Assembly: GCA_037138055.1 (NCBI GenBank)
Contig: JBAXJB010000028.1
Span: 1-21,216 of the forward strand
Length of the DNA stretch: 21,216 nucleotides
Origin: CAITNM01 sp037138055
GTDB lineage: Bacteria > Pseudomonadota > Alphaproteobacteria > Paracaedibacterales > CAITNM01
Direction of reading: 5' to 3'
Every line of letters begins with the position of its first letter. Positions within the stretch are counted from its first letter, which is position 1. The notes beneath the pieces were generated by a model. The model was given only the letters and a program-made list of their open reading frames with translations, was not told the DNA's origin and searched no databases. This document shows, piece after piece, positions 7,648 through 15,048 of this stretch. The position numbers were made by a program, and so were the translations under genes.

Positions 7648-8562
7648 TCAATTGATCTTCCTTGATGATTTTACACACATCGATAAAATTATTGATGATG
7701 AAAAAATAATCGCCAAAATTGCAAAGGTAATCCCAGGATGCAAATGAATGTTAAAAATAAGCTTAAGGCCAACTATTACAAGCACAACCCCCAAAGCAAA
7801 CTTAAGGTATTTTATTTTTTCAATAGCTCTGGCCAAAACAAAATACAAAGAACGTAATCCCAAAATTGCTAAAATATTGGATGTATAAATAAGAAAAGAG
7901 TTTGTTGTTATTGAAAAAATTGCGGGTAATGAATCCACAGCAAAAATAATATCAGAAAATTCAATTAACACTAAAGCAAACAGAAGGGGGGTGGCTTTAT
8001 GTTTTTTGTGCTCAATCACAAAAAATTTATTTCCATGTAGTTTTGAGGAAAGAGGAATTATCTTTTGACAAAGTTTCCAAAGTCTACTGTTGGCTAATGG
8101 TTCTTCCTTCTCTTTTACGAAAAAAATCTTCATTCCTGTAAAAACAAGAAATGCTCCAAATATATATAATAACCAACTAAACGTTTCTAGAAGCTCAACT
8201 CCTAAAAATATCATCAATCCCCGCATAGCAAGGGCGCTCAGAATACCGATAAAAAGAACGCGATGCTGATATTGATCAGGTATATTCAGGCTTTTAAAAA
8301 TAACAGCGAATACCATGACATTATCTAAGCTCAAGATTTTTTCAATTTTGTAGCTTGTTATATATTCGAAAAAAGCTACTGATCCTAAGTGAATAAATAT
8401 CCATGCGCTAAATGCCAGGGACACGCTAACCCAAAACAGAGTCCACCCTAAAGCCTCTTTATAACTAGGCTGGTGTTGACGGCGATTAAATATTCCTAAA
8501 TCAAGTGCCAAAAATAAAAAAATGAAAGCATTAAACGTAATCCAATAGGTTTGAGGAATCAT
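7648..8562 (-). CDS. TerC-family integral membrane protein (Alx-like, possible Mn2+ exporter)
   Basis: The 304-residue protein is almost wholly hydrophobic, with about 8-9 membrane segments. It carries TerC-family acidic motifs within membrane helices: LALDLGIFNR near the N-terminus, KILSLDNVMVF around residues 74-84, and LIEFSDIIFAVDSLPAIFSIT in the second half. These match the Alx/TerC branch, members of which export manganese or metallate secreted proteins; tellurite resistance is the historical name. A soluble loop of about 45 residues separates the two repeats. The short upstream gap (8563-8618) has no room for a yybP-ykoY manganese riboswitch, which often precedes alx. It lies directly upstream of sdhC and could be co-transcribed with it. 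Confidence 0.9.
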   Translation of the reverse strand: MIPQTYWITFNAFIFLFLALDLGIFNRRQHQPSYKEALGWTLFWVSVSLAFSAWIFIHLGSVAFFEYITSYKIEKILSLDNVMVFAVIFKSLNIPDQYQHRVLFIGILSALAMRGLMIFLGVELLETFSWLLYIFGAFLVFTGMKIFFVKEKEEPLANSRLWKLCQKIIPLSSKLHGNKFFVIEHKKHKATPLLFALVLIEFSDIIFAVDSLPAIFSITTNSFLIYTSNILAILGLRSLYFVLARAIEKIKYLKFALGVVLVIVGLKLIFNIHLHPGITFAILAIIFSSSIILSMCVKSSRKIN

Positions 8563-8672
8563 TTGCTAACAATATTTTTGATCTATCTGTCTATAACCGT
8601 AGCGTGATTTAGAATTTTTTGATAAGGGCATTTTTGTTTTTGGTGGCTCGTGGTTGCCGGCACAAAACTTGC

Positions 8673-8993
8673 ATGACATTAGGTATTAAATTAGTAATAA
8701 AAATTATGCCTTTATTTTTTTTAGCTTGCTTATTGCTTAGCGGATGCAATCCATTTGGAGCATTTCGTCCAACATCTGATGAAATACAAAGCGCAAATTG
8801 GGCGCCAAATCCGGATAAACCAAAACCTAAGAAACAATTATTTTGTTATCGAACGTTGGGTGAGCCGATGTGTTATGACCATGAACTTGATGAAAGTGAG
8901 CGTCATAGATTAATTGGGAAAACTGCGGAGCCACAAGAAAAAGACCCAACTAAATCTACTTTTTCTAGTTGGGTCCCAAGTGCACTTCGCTAA
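8673..8993 (+). CDS. Small lipoprotein with paired CY motifs
   Basis: From ATG 8673 the product is about 106 residues. A lipoprotein signal peptide ends in the lipobox LLLSGC, so the mature protein should begin at that cysteine and be lipid-anchored. The mature part contains Pro/Lys-rich NPDKPKPKK, then LFCYRTLGEPMCYDHEL and ERHRLIG. I recall a similar pattern from small alphaproteobacterial lipoproteins of unknown function. Other in-frame starts exist at TTG 8619 (which would add an implausible N-terminal extension) and ATG 8706. The gene is divergent from terC and convergent with ssb. Its last 17 codons overlap the ssb terminator on the other strand. Confidence 0.72.
   Translation: MTLGIKLVIKIMPLFFLACLLLSGCNPFGAFRPTSDEIQSANWAPNPDKPKPKKQLFCYRTLGEPMCYDHELDESERHRLIGKTAEPQEKDPTKSTFSSWVPSALR
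8935..8975 (-). terminator. Rho-independent terminator of ssb, inside the lipoprotein CDS
   Basis: On the plus strand GACCCAACTA (8943-8952) and TAGTTGGGTC (8966-8975) make a perfect 10-bp stem with a 13-base loop. Read on the minus strand, the stem is followed at once by TTTTTCTT (8942-8935), the classical intrinsic terminator form. It begins 30 bases after the ssb stop. The whole element is embedded in codons of the convergent lipoprotein gene. On the plus strand no T tract follows, so it should act in the ssb direction only. Confidence 0.82.
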
Positions 8994-9005
8994 AATTTAA
9001 AGAGT

Positions 9006-9449
9006 TTAAAATGGAATATCGTCATTTAATTCGTCGAAATGGCTAGGCAAAGCACTACCTCCAGCATCACCTTCTATTCCATGGTTGTCGCTACTTCCTC
9101 TGCTATCTAGAAGTGTTAGCTCACCACGGAAACGAGAAAGAACTACCTCAGTGCTGTAGCGTTCAACATTATTGCTATCAGTCCATTTACGTGTTTGAAG
9201 GCTACCTTCAATGTAAACCTTAGAACCTTTGCGTAAATATTTCTCTGCAACTTCGCCTAAACGATCATTAAACAGAACAACTCTGTGCCATTCTGTGCGA
9301 TCTTTACGTTCACCTGATTGCTTGTCTTTCCAGCTTTCACTGGTTGCTACTGAAAATGACACAATTTTTGTACCATCTTGCGCGTTACGGACTTCTGGGT
9401 CTTTCCCCAAATTTCCAATTAAAATAACCTTATTTACGGAGCCTGCCAT
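9006..9449 (-). CDS. ssb: Single-stranded DNA-binding protein
   Basis: SSB coats single-stranded DNA during replication, repair and recombination and recruits partner proteins through its acidic C-terminal tip. The 147-residue product begins MAGSVNKVILIGNLGKDPEVR, the standard start of the OB fold. The fold continues with TEWHRVVLF, KYLRKGSKVYIEGSLQTRKW and the end of the core near residue 112. A shorter-than-average Gly/Ser linker leads to the tip DDIPF, which matches the conserved partner-binding motif. It is divergent from erpA across a 70-base gap and preceded by an AAGGG Shine-Dalgarno. It is monocistronic, ending at the terminator at 8935-8975. Confidence 0.98.
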   Translation of the reverse strand: MAGSVNKVILIGNLGKDPEVRNAQDGTKIVSFSVATSESWKDKQSGERKDRTEWHRVVLFNDRLGEVAEKYLRKGSKVYIEGSLQTRKWTDSNNVERYSTEVVLSRFRGELTLLDSRGSSDNHGIEGDAGGSALPSHFDELNDDIPF

Positions 9450-9478
9450 AATTGCCCTTTTGCTGTGAAAAATTTATA

Positions 9479-9507
9479 GTGACACCAGTAGTTAACAAAA
9501 TTATATA
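9479..9507 (+). promoter_or_regulatory. Candidate promoter for the erpA-xth-gatCAB operon
   Basis: GTGACA (9479-9484) and TATATA (9502-9507) are spaced by 17 bases. The -35 element matches consensus at 5 of 6 positions and the -10 element at 4 of 6. The erpA ATG lies 12 bases further on, so the leader would be very short. The same 70-base gap must also carry the ssb promoter in the opposite direction. Confidence 0.4.
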
Positions 9508-9519
9508 GAAGTTGGCAAC

Positions 9520-9849
9520 ATGGAAGTGGCATTTAGTGTTACACCAAATGCAGCAGTGCATATTCAGAAAATCCTTGAAACTGAAGCCCAGGGCAGCAGA
9601 TTTCGTATTTCTGTGCAGGGTGGAGGATGTTCAGGGTTTCAATATAATTTTTTAATTGATGCTGAATTAACACCAGATGATAAAATTTTTACCCAAGGAA
9701 CAACAGAAGTCGTGTTAGATTTTATTTCATTGGGATTGCTTAATGGTTCTCAGTTAGATTATGTGGAAGATTTAACCGGGGCAAAATTTGTTATAAAAAA
9801 TCCCAACGCAGCATCCGCTTGTGGTTGTGGCAATTCTTTTTCGATTTAA
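9520..9849 (+). CDS. erpA: A-type iron-sulfur carrier / insertion protein
   Basis: ErpA-type proteins carry Fe-S clusters to apo-enzymes, including respiratory ones. The 109-residue product has the three invariant cysteines of the A-type family: Cys37 in GGGCSGF, and Cys101 and Cys103 in ACGCGNSF near the end. Length is normal. Distinguishing ErpA from IscA or SufA on sequence alone is uncertain. I favour ErpA because this gene next to an exonuclease III gene is a common alphaproteobacterial arrangement and no isc/suf genes are nearby. It heads the operon, and xth starts 5 bases after its stop. Confidence 0.9.
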   Translation: MEVAFSVTPNAAVHIQKILETEAQGSRFRISVQGGGCSGFQYNFLIDAELTPDDKIFTQGTTEVVLDFISLGLLNGSQLDYVEDLTGAKFVIKNPNAASACGCGNSFSI

Positions 9850-9854
9850 AATAT

Positions 9855-10619
9855 ATGAAAATTGTCACCTGGAACGTTAACTCAGTACGTGCACGATTGC
9901 CGCACGTTGAGGATTTTTTAAAAGATCATCAACCCGATGTTCTGCTACTGCAAGAATTAAAATGTGAAAAACATGCTTTTCCGTTGTCACTTGAGGAATT
10001 TGGGTATAATTGCGCTGTGTTTGGTCAAAAGACCTATAATGGCGTTGCTATTTTATCCAAGTTCCCCATCGAAGATGTTCAAATAGGTATTCCTAATTTT
10101 GAAGATGCATCGTCCCGTTATATTGAAGCCTTCACAAATGGTGTTCGTGTGGTCAGCGTGTATGTGCCAAACGGTCAAGAAATTGATTCCGCAGCATATA
10201 TGTATAAATTAAATTTTTTCCAAGCACTTTATAATCACGCTCAATATCTATTGACTTTGGATGAGCAAATCGTGATTGGGGGGGACTTTAATGTGGCCCC
10301 TACGGATGATGATGTTTACAATCCAATGCTATGGAAAAACCAAGTGTTGTGCAGCACAAGAGAACGAGAGGCTTTTCGAAAAATTGTGTATGCAGGCTTT
10401 ACTGATGCAATAGCTCAAAGCACCCAAGGACCAATGCCATATACTTGGTGGAATTACCGTCAAGGTGCGTTTGCAAAGGATGGTGGTCTTCGGATTGATC
10501 ATTTGCTACTATCACCCCAAGCAGCAGATAGCTTAAACACCACAACAGTGCACCGCTACATGCGTGGATTAGAAAAAGCTTCGGACCATGCGCCGGTTGA
10601 AGTAACGTTAAAAAATTAA
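9855..10619 (+). CDS. xth: Exodeoxyribonuclease III / AP endonuclease
   Basis: This Mg2+-dependent enzyme cleaves abasic sites and trims 3' ends in base-excision repair. The 254-residue sequence from ATG 9855 has every active-site block of the ExoIII family: MKIVTWNVNSVRARL with Asn7, LLLQELK with the metal-binding Glu34, YNGVAILSK, VVSVYVPNG, IGGDFNVAP (catalytic Asp and Asn), YTWWNYR, LRIDHLLLS and the C-terminal SDHAPVEV (catalytic Asp-His). A longer open frame begins inside erpA, but the start at 9855 gives the canonical N-terminus. It is complete and co-directional with erpA and gatC. Confidence 0.96.
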   Translation: MKIVTWNVNSVRARLPHVEDFLKDHQPDVLLLQELKCEKHAFPLSLEEFGYNCAVFGQKTYNGVAILSKFPIEDVQIGIPNFEDASSRYIEAFTNGVRVVSVYVPNGQEIDSAAYMYKLNFFQALYNHAQYLLTLDEQIVIGGDFNVAPTDDDVYNPMLWKNQVLCSTREREAFRKIVYAGFTDAIAQSTQGPMPYTWWNYRQGAFAKDGGLRIDHLLLSPQAADSLNTTTVHRYMRGLEKASDHAPVEVTLKN

Positions 10620-10630
10620 AGGAGCAGAAC

Positions 10631-10915
10631 GTGACAATTTCATTAACTGATGTTGCAAAAATTTCAAAATTATCAAGCATACGTTTAAGTGATGCTGAAA
10701 AAGTAGTTATGCAAACTCAGCTTGCAGGTATTTTTAGTTGGATAAATCAATTAACAGAAATTGACGTGAGCAATGTTAACTTAAATGATTTTCCGCAAGC
10801 ACAAATGTTTGAGCGAGAAGATGTTGTTACGGCTCCTAATCAAGTAAAAGAAGTTACTCAGAATGCTCCACAAGTAGCACATGATATGTTTGCTGTGCCA
10901 AAAGTTGTTGAATAA
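10631..10915 (+). CDS. gatC: Asp-tRNA(Asn)/Glu-tRNA(Gln) amidotransferase subunit C
   Basis: GatC is the small belt-like subunit that holds GatA and GatB together in the amidotransferase complex. The 94-residue product has the family pattern: DVAKISKLSSIRLSDAE at the N-terminus, the QLAGIFSWINQLTEIDVSNV helix, and a C-terminal REDVVTAPNQVKEVTQNAPQVAHDMFAVPKVVE tail. A GTG start is supported by AAAGGAG about 7 bases upstream. The AAGGA that serves gatA overlaps its stop codon, so the genes are tightly coupled. Confidence 0.95.
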   Translation: MTISLTDVAKISKLSSIRLSDAEKVVMQTQLAGIFSWINQLTEIDVSNVNLNDFPQAQMFEREDVVTAPNQVKEVTQNAPQVAHDMFAVPKVVE

Positions 10916-10924
10916 GGAATGCTC

Positions 10925-12385
10925 ATGAATACAAAAATCACATTAAGCCAAGCAAAGCAAATGCTTGAAAAAAAAGAATGTTCTTCAACTGAGTTGGTGC
11001 AGGCATTTATTAATCAATCAACGGCAAAACGCAATCTGAATTGTTTTATTACAGAAACTTTTGACAATGCTCTTGTGCAAGCAGCGGAAGCAGATAAGCG
11101 AATTTCTACTGGAAATGCACTGCCTTTAGATGGTTTGCCTATTGCTAACAAAGATTTATATTGCACTCAGGGCGTGCGCACTACTGCAGGTTCAAATATT
11201 TTAAAGAATTTTATTCCTCCATACGAATCAACTGTATCAGGAAACTTAAAAAAAGCTGGAGCGATTAGTCTTGGAAAACTGAACATGGATGAATTCGCCA
11301 TGGGATCAGCAAATTTAAATAGTGCTTATGGTCCTGTGGTTAATCCGTGGAGATCCACTTCTGAACCTTCGAAAGACTTAGTCCCAGGTGGTTCATCTGG
11401 CGGGTCAGCTGCGTCTGTTGCTGCTGGTCTTTGTTTGGGAGCAACTGCTTCTGATACGGGCGGATCAATTCGTCAGCCTGCTGCATTTTGCGGCATTACA
11501 GGCATTAAACCTACCTATGGATTATGCTCACGATGGGGCATGGTTGCTTTCGCTTCGTCATTAGACCAGGCAGGGCCAATGGCACATACAATTGCCGACT
11601 GTGCAACGTTGCTACAGTATATGGCAGGACACGATGATAAAGACGCTACCAGTCTAAATATTGCAATTCCAGATTACACTGCCAATTTAAAACCTGCAGC
11701 CAAAGGCTTGCGCGTTGGATTACCGAAAGAATACATGGAAGGCCTTAATCAAGAAGGTCAAGATATACTTCAAAAAGGTATTGGTTGGCTAAAAGCTGAA
11801 GGCGCAGAGATTGTTGAAATTTCATTAAAAATGACATCGGCAGCATTGCCAACATATTATATTATCGCGCCGGCTGAAGCTTCAGCAAATTTAGCTCGCT
11901 ATGACGGTGTTCGTTATGGAGCACGAGTAGATAGCGCAACGTTGGATGAAATGTATCAGAGCACTCGCCATGATGGGTTTGGAGCGGAAGTAAAGCGTCG
12001 TATCATGATTGGTACTTACGTTCTTTCTGCTGGGTATTACGATGCTTATTACACAAGAGCGCAAAAAGTAAAAAGACTTATTTCTCAAGATTTTGACACT
12101 GCTTTTGAAAAAGTTGATGTGATTTTGACGCCAACAACTCCAGGACCTGCTTTTGGTCTGCATGATCGTAACGACGATCCTGTTGCAATGTATTTGAATG
12201 ATATTTATACAGTTACCGTTAATCTGGCAGAGCTTCCTGGCATTTCTGTTCCAGTTGGCTTATCTGTTGATGGGCTTCCTTTGGGACTGCAGTTAATAGG
12301 TCCAAAACTGTCAGAACAACTGTTATTCAATGTTGGCTTAACGCTAGAGCAAGCAGCACAGTTTCCTCATTTTAAGGCCGTGTAA
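10925..12385 (+). CDS. gatA: Asp-tRNA(Asn)/Glu-tRNA(Gln) amidotransferase subunit A (amidase)
   Basis: GatA hydrolyses glutamine to supply ammonia for converting Glu-tRNA(Gln) or Asp-tRNA(Asn) into the correct aminoacyl-tRNA. It is an amidase-signature enzyme with the Ser-cisSer-Lys triad. Counting from ATG 10925, Lys76 lies in IANKDLY, Ser157 in VPGGSSGGSAASVAAG and Ser181 in SDTGGSIRQPAAFCG. Length is about 486 residues, as expected. I choose ATG 10925 rather than ATG 10919, because AAGGA at 10914-10918 is 6 bases from the former and touches the latter. Confidence 0.98.
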   Translation: MNTKITLSQAKQMLEKKECSSTELVQAFINQSTAKRNLNCFITETFDNALVQAAEADKRISTGNALPLDGLPIANKDLYCTQGVRTTAGSNILKNFIPPYESTVSGNLKKAGAISLGKLNMDEFAMGSANLNSAYGPVVNPWRSTSEPSKDLVPGGSSGGSAASVAAGLCLGATASDTGGSIRQPAAFCGITGIKPTYGLCSRWGMVAFASSLDQAGPMAHTIADCATLLQYMAGHDDKDATSLNIAIPDYTANLKPAAKGLRVGLPKEYMEGLNQEGQDILQKGIGWLKAEGAEIVEISLKMTSAALPTYYIIAPAEASANLARYDGVRYGARVDSATLDEMYQSTRHDGFGAEVKRRIMIGTYVLSAGYYDAYYTRAQKVKRLISQDFDTAFEKVDVILTPTTPGPAFGLHDRNDDPVAMYLNDIYTVTVNLAELPGISVPVGLSVDGLPLGLQLIGPKLSEQLLFNVGLTLEQAAQFPHFKAV

Positions 12386-12394
12386 GGGGTATTT

Positions 12395-13864
12395 ATGAAA
12401 AATCTTATTCAAGGACAAACAGGGCAGTGGGAAGTTGTTATAGGGCTTGAAGTTCATGCCCAGGCAGTTTCAAATGCAAAATTATTTTCAGGTGCATCAG
12501 CTGTATTTGGTGCGGATCCAAATACTCAAGTGACTTTTCTTGATGCTGGAATGCCAGGAATGCTTCCGGTTTTAAATAAAGCTTGCGTTGATCAGGCTAT
12601 CAAAACTGGTCTAGGAATGCATTCTGCCATTAATAAGGTGTCGGTATTTGACCGTAAAAATTATTTTTATCCAGATCTTCCTTTAGGATACCAGATTTCT
12701 CAATTTTATTACCCAATTGTGACCGGTGGATATATAGACATCGATCTAGAAAACGAAGTTAAGCGTATTAACGTGACTCGCTTGCATCTAGAACAAGATG
12801 CCGGAAAAAGCACGCACGATTTGCACCCAAACCTATCTTACATTGATTTCAACCGTGCCGGCGTCGCTCTCATGGAAATTGTTTCAGAGCCAGAAATGCG
12901 TTCATCTCAAGAAGCAATGGCGTATGTGAAAAAACTTCGTTCAATATTGCGTTATCTTGGAACATGTGATGGAAACATGGAAGAAGGAAGTATGCGAGTT
13001 GATGCGAATATTTCTTTACACAAACCGGGCACCCCATTTGGTACACGCGCTGAAATTAAAAACGTGAACTCAATCAGGTTTCTAGGCCAAGCTATTGAGT
13101 ACGAAATTGTACGTCAGCTAGATATTATCGAAAATGGTGGCACTGTTGTTCAAGAAACGCGTTTGTTTGATCCTACGAAGGGTGTAACTCGATCAATGCG
13201 TAGCAAAGAAGATGCAATGGATTACAGATATTTTCCTGATCCAGATTTGCGTCCTCTTGTGTTAGACGAAGCTCGTATTGAAGCAATTCGTGCTGCTATG
13301 CCTGAATTACCAGATGCTAAGCGTGATCGCTTTATACAAGAGTTTGCATTGACCAAATATGATGCCAACGTTTTAGTTGCCGAAAAAGAAGTTGCTGATT
13401 TTTATGAAAAAATTGTTGGCTTCTCTAAAGGACAAGGAGCAGGAAAATTAATTGCAAACTGGTTGATTGTTGAGGTTTTTGGAGCAATGAATCGTGATGG
13501 CATATCAATTGATAATTTGCCTTTTACCCCACAACACCTAGCAAACCTAGTCGATCTTATTATTGACAACACTATTTCAGGAAAAATTGCAAAAGATGTA
13601 TTTTCAAAGATGTGGGAAACAGGAAAAGCTCCTGCCCAGCTAATTGATGAACTTGGCTTAAAGCAGGTTTCAGATACAGGTGTTATTGAAAAAACTGTTG
13701 ATGATATTCTTGCTGCTAATGCTTCTCAAGTTGAGCAGTACAGAGCAGGCAAAGAACAGGTTTTTGGTTTTCTTGTTGGGCAAGTTATGAAAGCGCTTCA
13801 AGGCAAGGCAAACCCAGGTGTTGCAAATGAAATATTAAAGAAAAAACTGGAAGCAACTAATTAA
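12395..13864 (+). CDS. gatB: Asp-tRNA(Asn)/Glu-tRNA(Gln) amidotransferase subunit B (kinase/transferase)
   Basis: GatB binds the misacylated tRNA, phosphorylates the Glu or Asp side chain with ATP and accepts ammonia from GatA. The 489-residue product opens with WEVVIGLEVHAQ. It shows FDRKNYFYPDLPLGYQISQ, the AGVALMEIVSEPEMRS block, GNMEEGSMRVDANIS and EIKNVNSIRFL, followed by MDYRYFPDPDLRPL. The C-terminal 150 residues are the helical YqeY-like tRNA-binding domain. The AAGGGG Shine-Dalgarno overlaps the gatA stop with 5-base spacing. It ends the five-gene operon. A complete gatCAB suggests that glutaminyl-tRNA, and possibly asparaginyl-tRNA, is made by the indirect route. Confidence 0.98.
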   Translation: MKNLIQGQTGQWEVVIGLEVHAQAVSNAKLFSGASAVFGADPNTQVTFLDAGMPGMLPVLNKACVDQAIKTGLGMHSAINKVSVFDRKNYFYPDLPLGYQISQFYYPIVTGGYIDIDLENEVKRINVTRLHLEQDAGKSTHDLHPNLSYIDFNRAGVALMEIVSEPEMRSSQEAMAYVKKLRSILRYLGTCDGNMEEGSMRVDANISLHKPGTPFGTRAEIKNVNSIRFLGQAIEYEIVRQLDIIENGGTVVQETRLFDPTKGVTRSMRSKEDAMDYRYFPDPDLRPLVLDEARIEAIRAAMPELPDAKRDRFIQEFALTKYDANVLVAEKEVADFYEKIVGFSKGQGAGKLIANWLIVEVFGAMNRDGISIDNLPFTPQHLANLVDLIIDNTISGKIAKDVFSKMWETGKAPAQLIDELGLKQVSDTGVIEKTVDDILAANASQVEQYRAGKEQVFGFLVGQVMKALQGKANPGVANEILKKKLEATN

Positions 13865-13880
13865 ATATTAACTACTGACC

Positions 13881-13889
13881 TGATACAAT
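13881..13889 (+). promoter_or_regulatory. Candidate extended -10 element before the 13919 gene
   Basis: TGATACAAT fits the extended -10 form TGn-TACAAT (hexamer 13884-13889). No good -35 box lies at the proper distance, which is tolerated by extended -10 promoters. The hexamer forms one arm of the hairpin at 13884-13911, so folding or a bound protein could affect it. Confidence 0.35.
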
Positions 13890-13911
13890 CCTGCATAAGT
13901 GTAGGATTGTA
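13884..13911. repeat. Hairpin between gatB and the exported-protein gene
   Basis: TACAATCCT (13884-13892) and AGGATTGTA (13903-13911) pair perfectly. The inner bases GC/GT add a C-G and a G-U pair, giving about 11 bp around a 6-base loop (13895-13900). No T tract follows directly, so it is not a normal intrinsic terminator. It ends 7 bases before the ATG at 13919 and contains the sequence most likely to act as ribosome-binding site. Confidence 0.6.
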
Positions 13912-13918
13912 GGCTATC

Positions 13919-14449
13919 ATGATTTTTTTCTTTTTATTGTTTATCACATTTTTTGAAATGAATGGCGCAAGTGCTTACACAGATGCAGTTTTTACCAAGC
14001 AGCACTACAATGGCATTTTTTTTCCCGAAGCAGATTTTAAAATTCAGTCTATAGTGCAGGTTAAAGCAAAAGGAGAGCCTCTAGAAAAATTAAATTTTTA
14101 TTTTAAGCAGCATGTAGACACTGAAGAGATTGAATTTCTTGTTGTTTGGTATGATGTTCCATTCTCTAATATCACTCGTTTAAGAGGAAAGCATATAAGT
14201 AATTCTGATTTGCGAATACTTTTTCGAGCAGCTAAAGCTGATGAAGAAAGTGAAAGTGGGAAGGGACTAATCAGTGATGTGTATTGTAACACATTCGCTC
14301 TTTCCGACTTATCTTTTACATTTGGTGAGGAGAATTTGCAAGAAAAAATTAGAAGTCTTGCGCAACGAATTAGAGCTGGTGCTTATGAAAAATTATTGGC
14401 TTTTATAGATGGCCTAAATGGACAGAATAAAGTCATTAAAAATAAGTAA
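13919..14449 (+). CDS. Unknown exported protein
   Basis: I do not recognise this 176-residue protein. It begins with a very hydrophobic signal-like segment, MIFFFLLFITFFEMNGASA, with a plausible signal-peptidase cut after Ala-Ser-Ala at 17-19. The segment lacks the usual Lys/Arg before the hydrophobic core. An in-frame stop at 13910-13912 means the start cannot lie much further upstream. The mature part is mixed and soluble, with a single cysteine (in DVYCNTFALSD), an aromatic-rich EFLVVWYDVPFSNITRLRG stretch, and a helical C-terminus (NLQEKIRSLAQRIRAGAYEKLLAFIDGL). It stands between the gat operon and a terminator at 14454, so it is probably a separate transcription unit. Confidence 0.72.
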   Translation: MIFFFLLFITFFEMNGASAYTDAVFTKQHYNGIFFPEADFKIQSIVQVKAKGEPLEKLNFYFKQHVDTEEIEFLVVWYDVPFSNITRLRGKHISNSDLRILFRAAKADEESESGKGLISDVYCNTFALSDLSFTFGEENLQEKIRSLAQRIRAGAYEKLLAFIDGLNGQNKVIKNK

Positions 14450-14453
14450 TTTT

Positions 14454-14476
14454 AAGAGGGCATAAAGCCCTCTTTT
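14454..14476 (+). terminator. Hairpin terminator between convergent genes
   Basis: AAGAGGGC (14454-14461) and GCCCTCTT (14467-14474) form a perfect 8-bp stem with a 5-base ATAAA loop, running into TTTT at 14473-14476. It starts 5 bases after the stop of the exported-protein gene and overlaps the hpf stop codon (14475-14477). It should end plus-strand transcription and may also work for hpf from the other side, where A/T-rich sequence follows. Confidence 0.75.
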
Positions 14477-15032
14477 AAGCAATTTTTTTCGGATCAATCC
14501 AACCAACGTTTCCATCTCTTCTTCTATATACAACGTTCAATTCATCGCTCGCTGCATTCCTAAACATTACAACTGGTGCATCGGCTAAATCAAGCTTCAT
14601 CACTGCCTCGCTAACCGTAAGGTGATGAATGTCATGGGTCATTTCAGCAATTATAACTGGCGTATCTGCTCCGCTATCTTCAGCTTCATGGTTAACCACA
14701 AAGTAAGACGCTTCAGCTCCAATTGCATCATGATGACGTTGACGGTCACGTAATCTTGAGCGATATTTTTTTACACGCTTTTCTAATTTAGTTAAAGCAT
14801 CGCCAAAGCTTTTATAAGCATCGCTATCACGACCCTTACTGTGTACAACAAGATTTTTGCTAACATGTACCGCTAAGTCTGTTACAAACTCATGATGATC
14901 CTTGCTAAGATGAACTTGTGACTCATGCGTTTCGCCTACGTATTTCTCTAATAGGGACCTTAATTCCGTTTGAATAAAGGTGCTTAAACTATCACCAACA
15001 TCCATTTGATGGCCTGCTACATGAATTGTCAT
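14475..15032 (-). CDS. hpf: Ribosome hibernation-promoting factor, long form
   Basis: Long HPF binds the 30S decoding region in stationary phase and drives 100S ribosome dimer formation. From ATG 15032 the product is 185 residues, giving the canonical start MTIHVAGHQMDVGDSL. The N-terminal RaiA-type fold (about 1-100) is rich in basic residues (KLEKRVKKYRSRLRDRQRHH). After a linker comes the C-terminal dimerisation domain with IHHLTVSEAVMKLDL, ADAPVVMFRNAASDELNVVYRRRDGNVGWIDPK. Longer upstream frames exist, but AAAGGAG 7-8 bases before 15032 fixes this start. It lies 16 bases behind the msbA-like gene on the same strand. Confidence 0.93.
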   Translation of the reverse strand: MTIHVAGHQMDVGDSLSTFIQTELRSLLEKYVGETHESQVHLSKDHHEFVTDLAVHVSKNLVVHSKGRDSDAYKSFGDALTKLEKRVKKYRSRLRDRQRHHDAIGAEASYFVVNHEAEDSGADTPVIIAEMTHDIHHLTVSEAVMKLDLADAPVVMFRNAASDELNVVYRRRDGNVGWIDPKKIA

Positions 15033-15048
15033 GTTCTCTCCTTTGCTT

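Noticed and set aside
7611..7650. TTGACA on the minus strand just before sdhC, as a sdh operon promoter
   Set aside because: No acceptable -10 hexamer lies 15-19 bases downstream, so I could not support a promoter.
8563..8672. yybP-ykoY manganese riboswitch upstream of the terC-family gene
   Set aside because: The terC-side gap is too short, and the sequence shows no matching paired elements.
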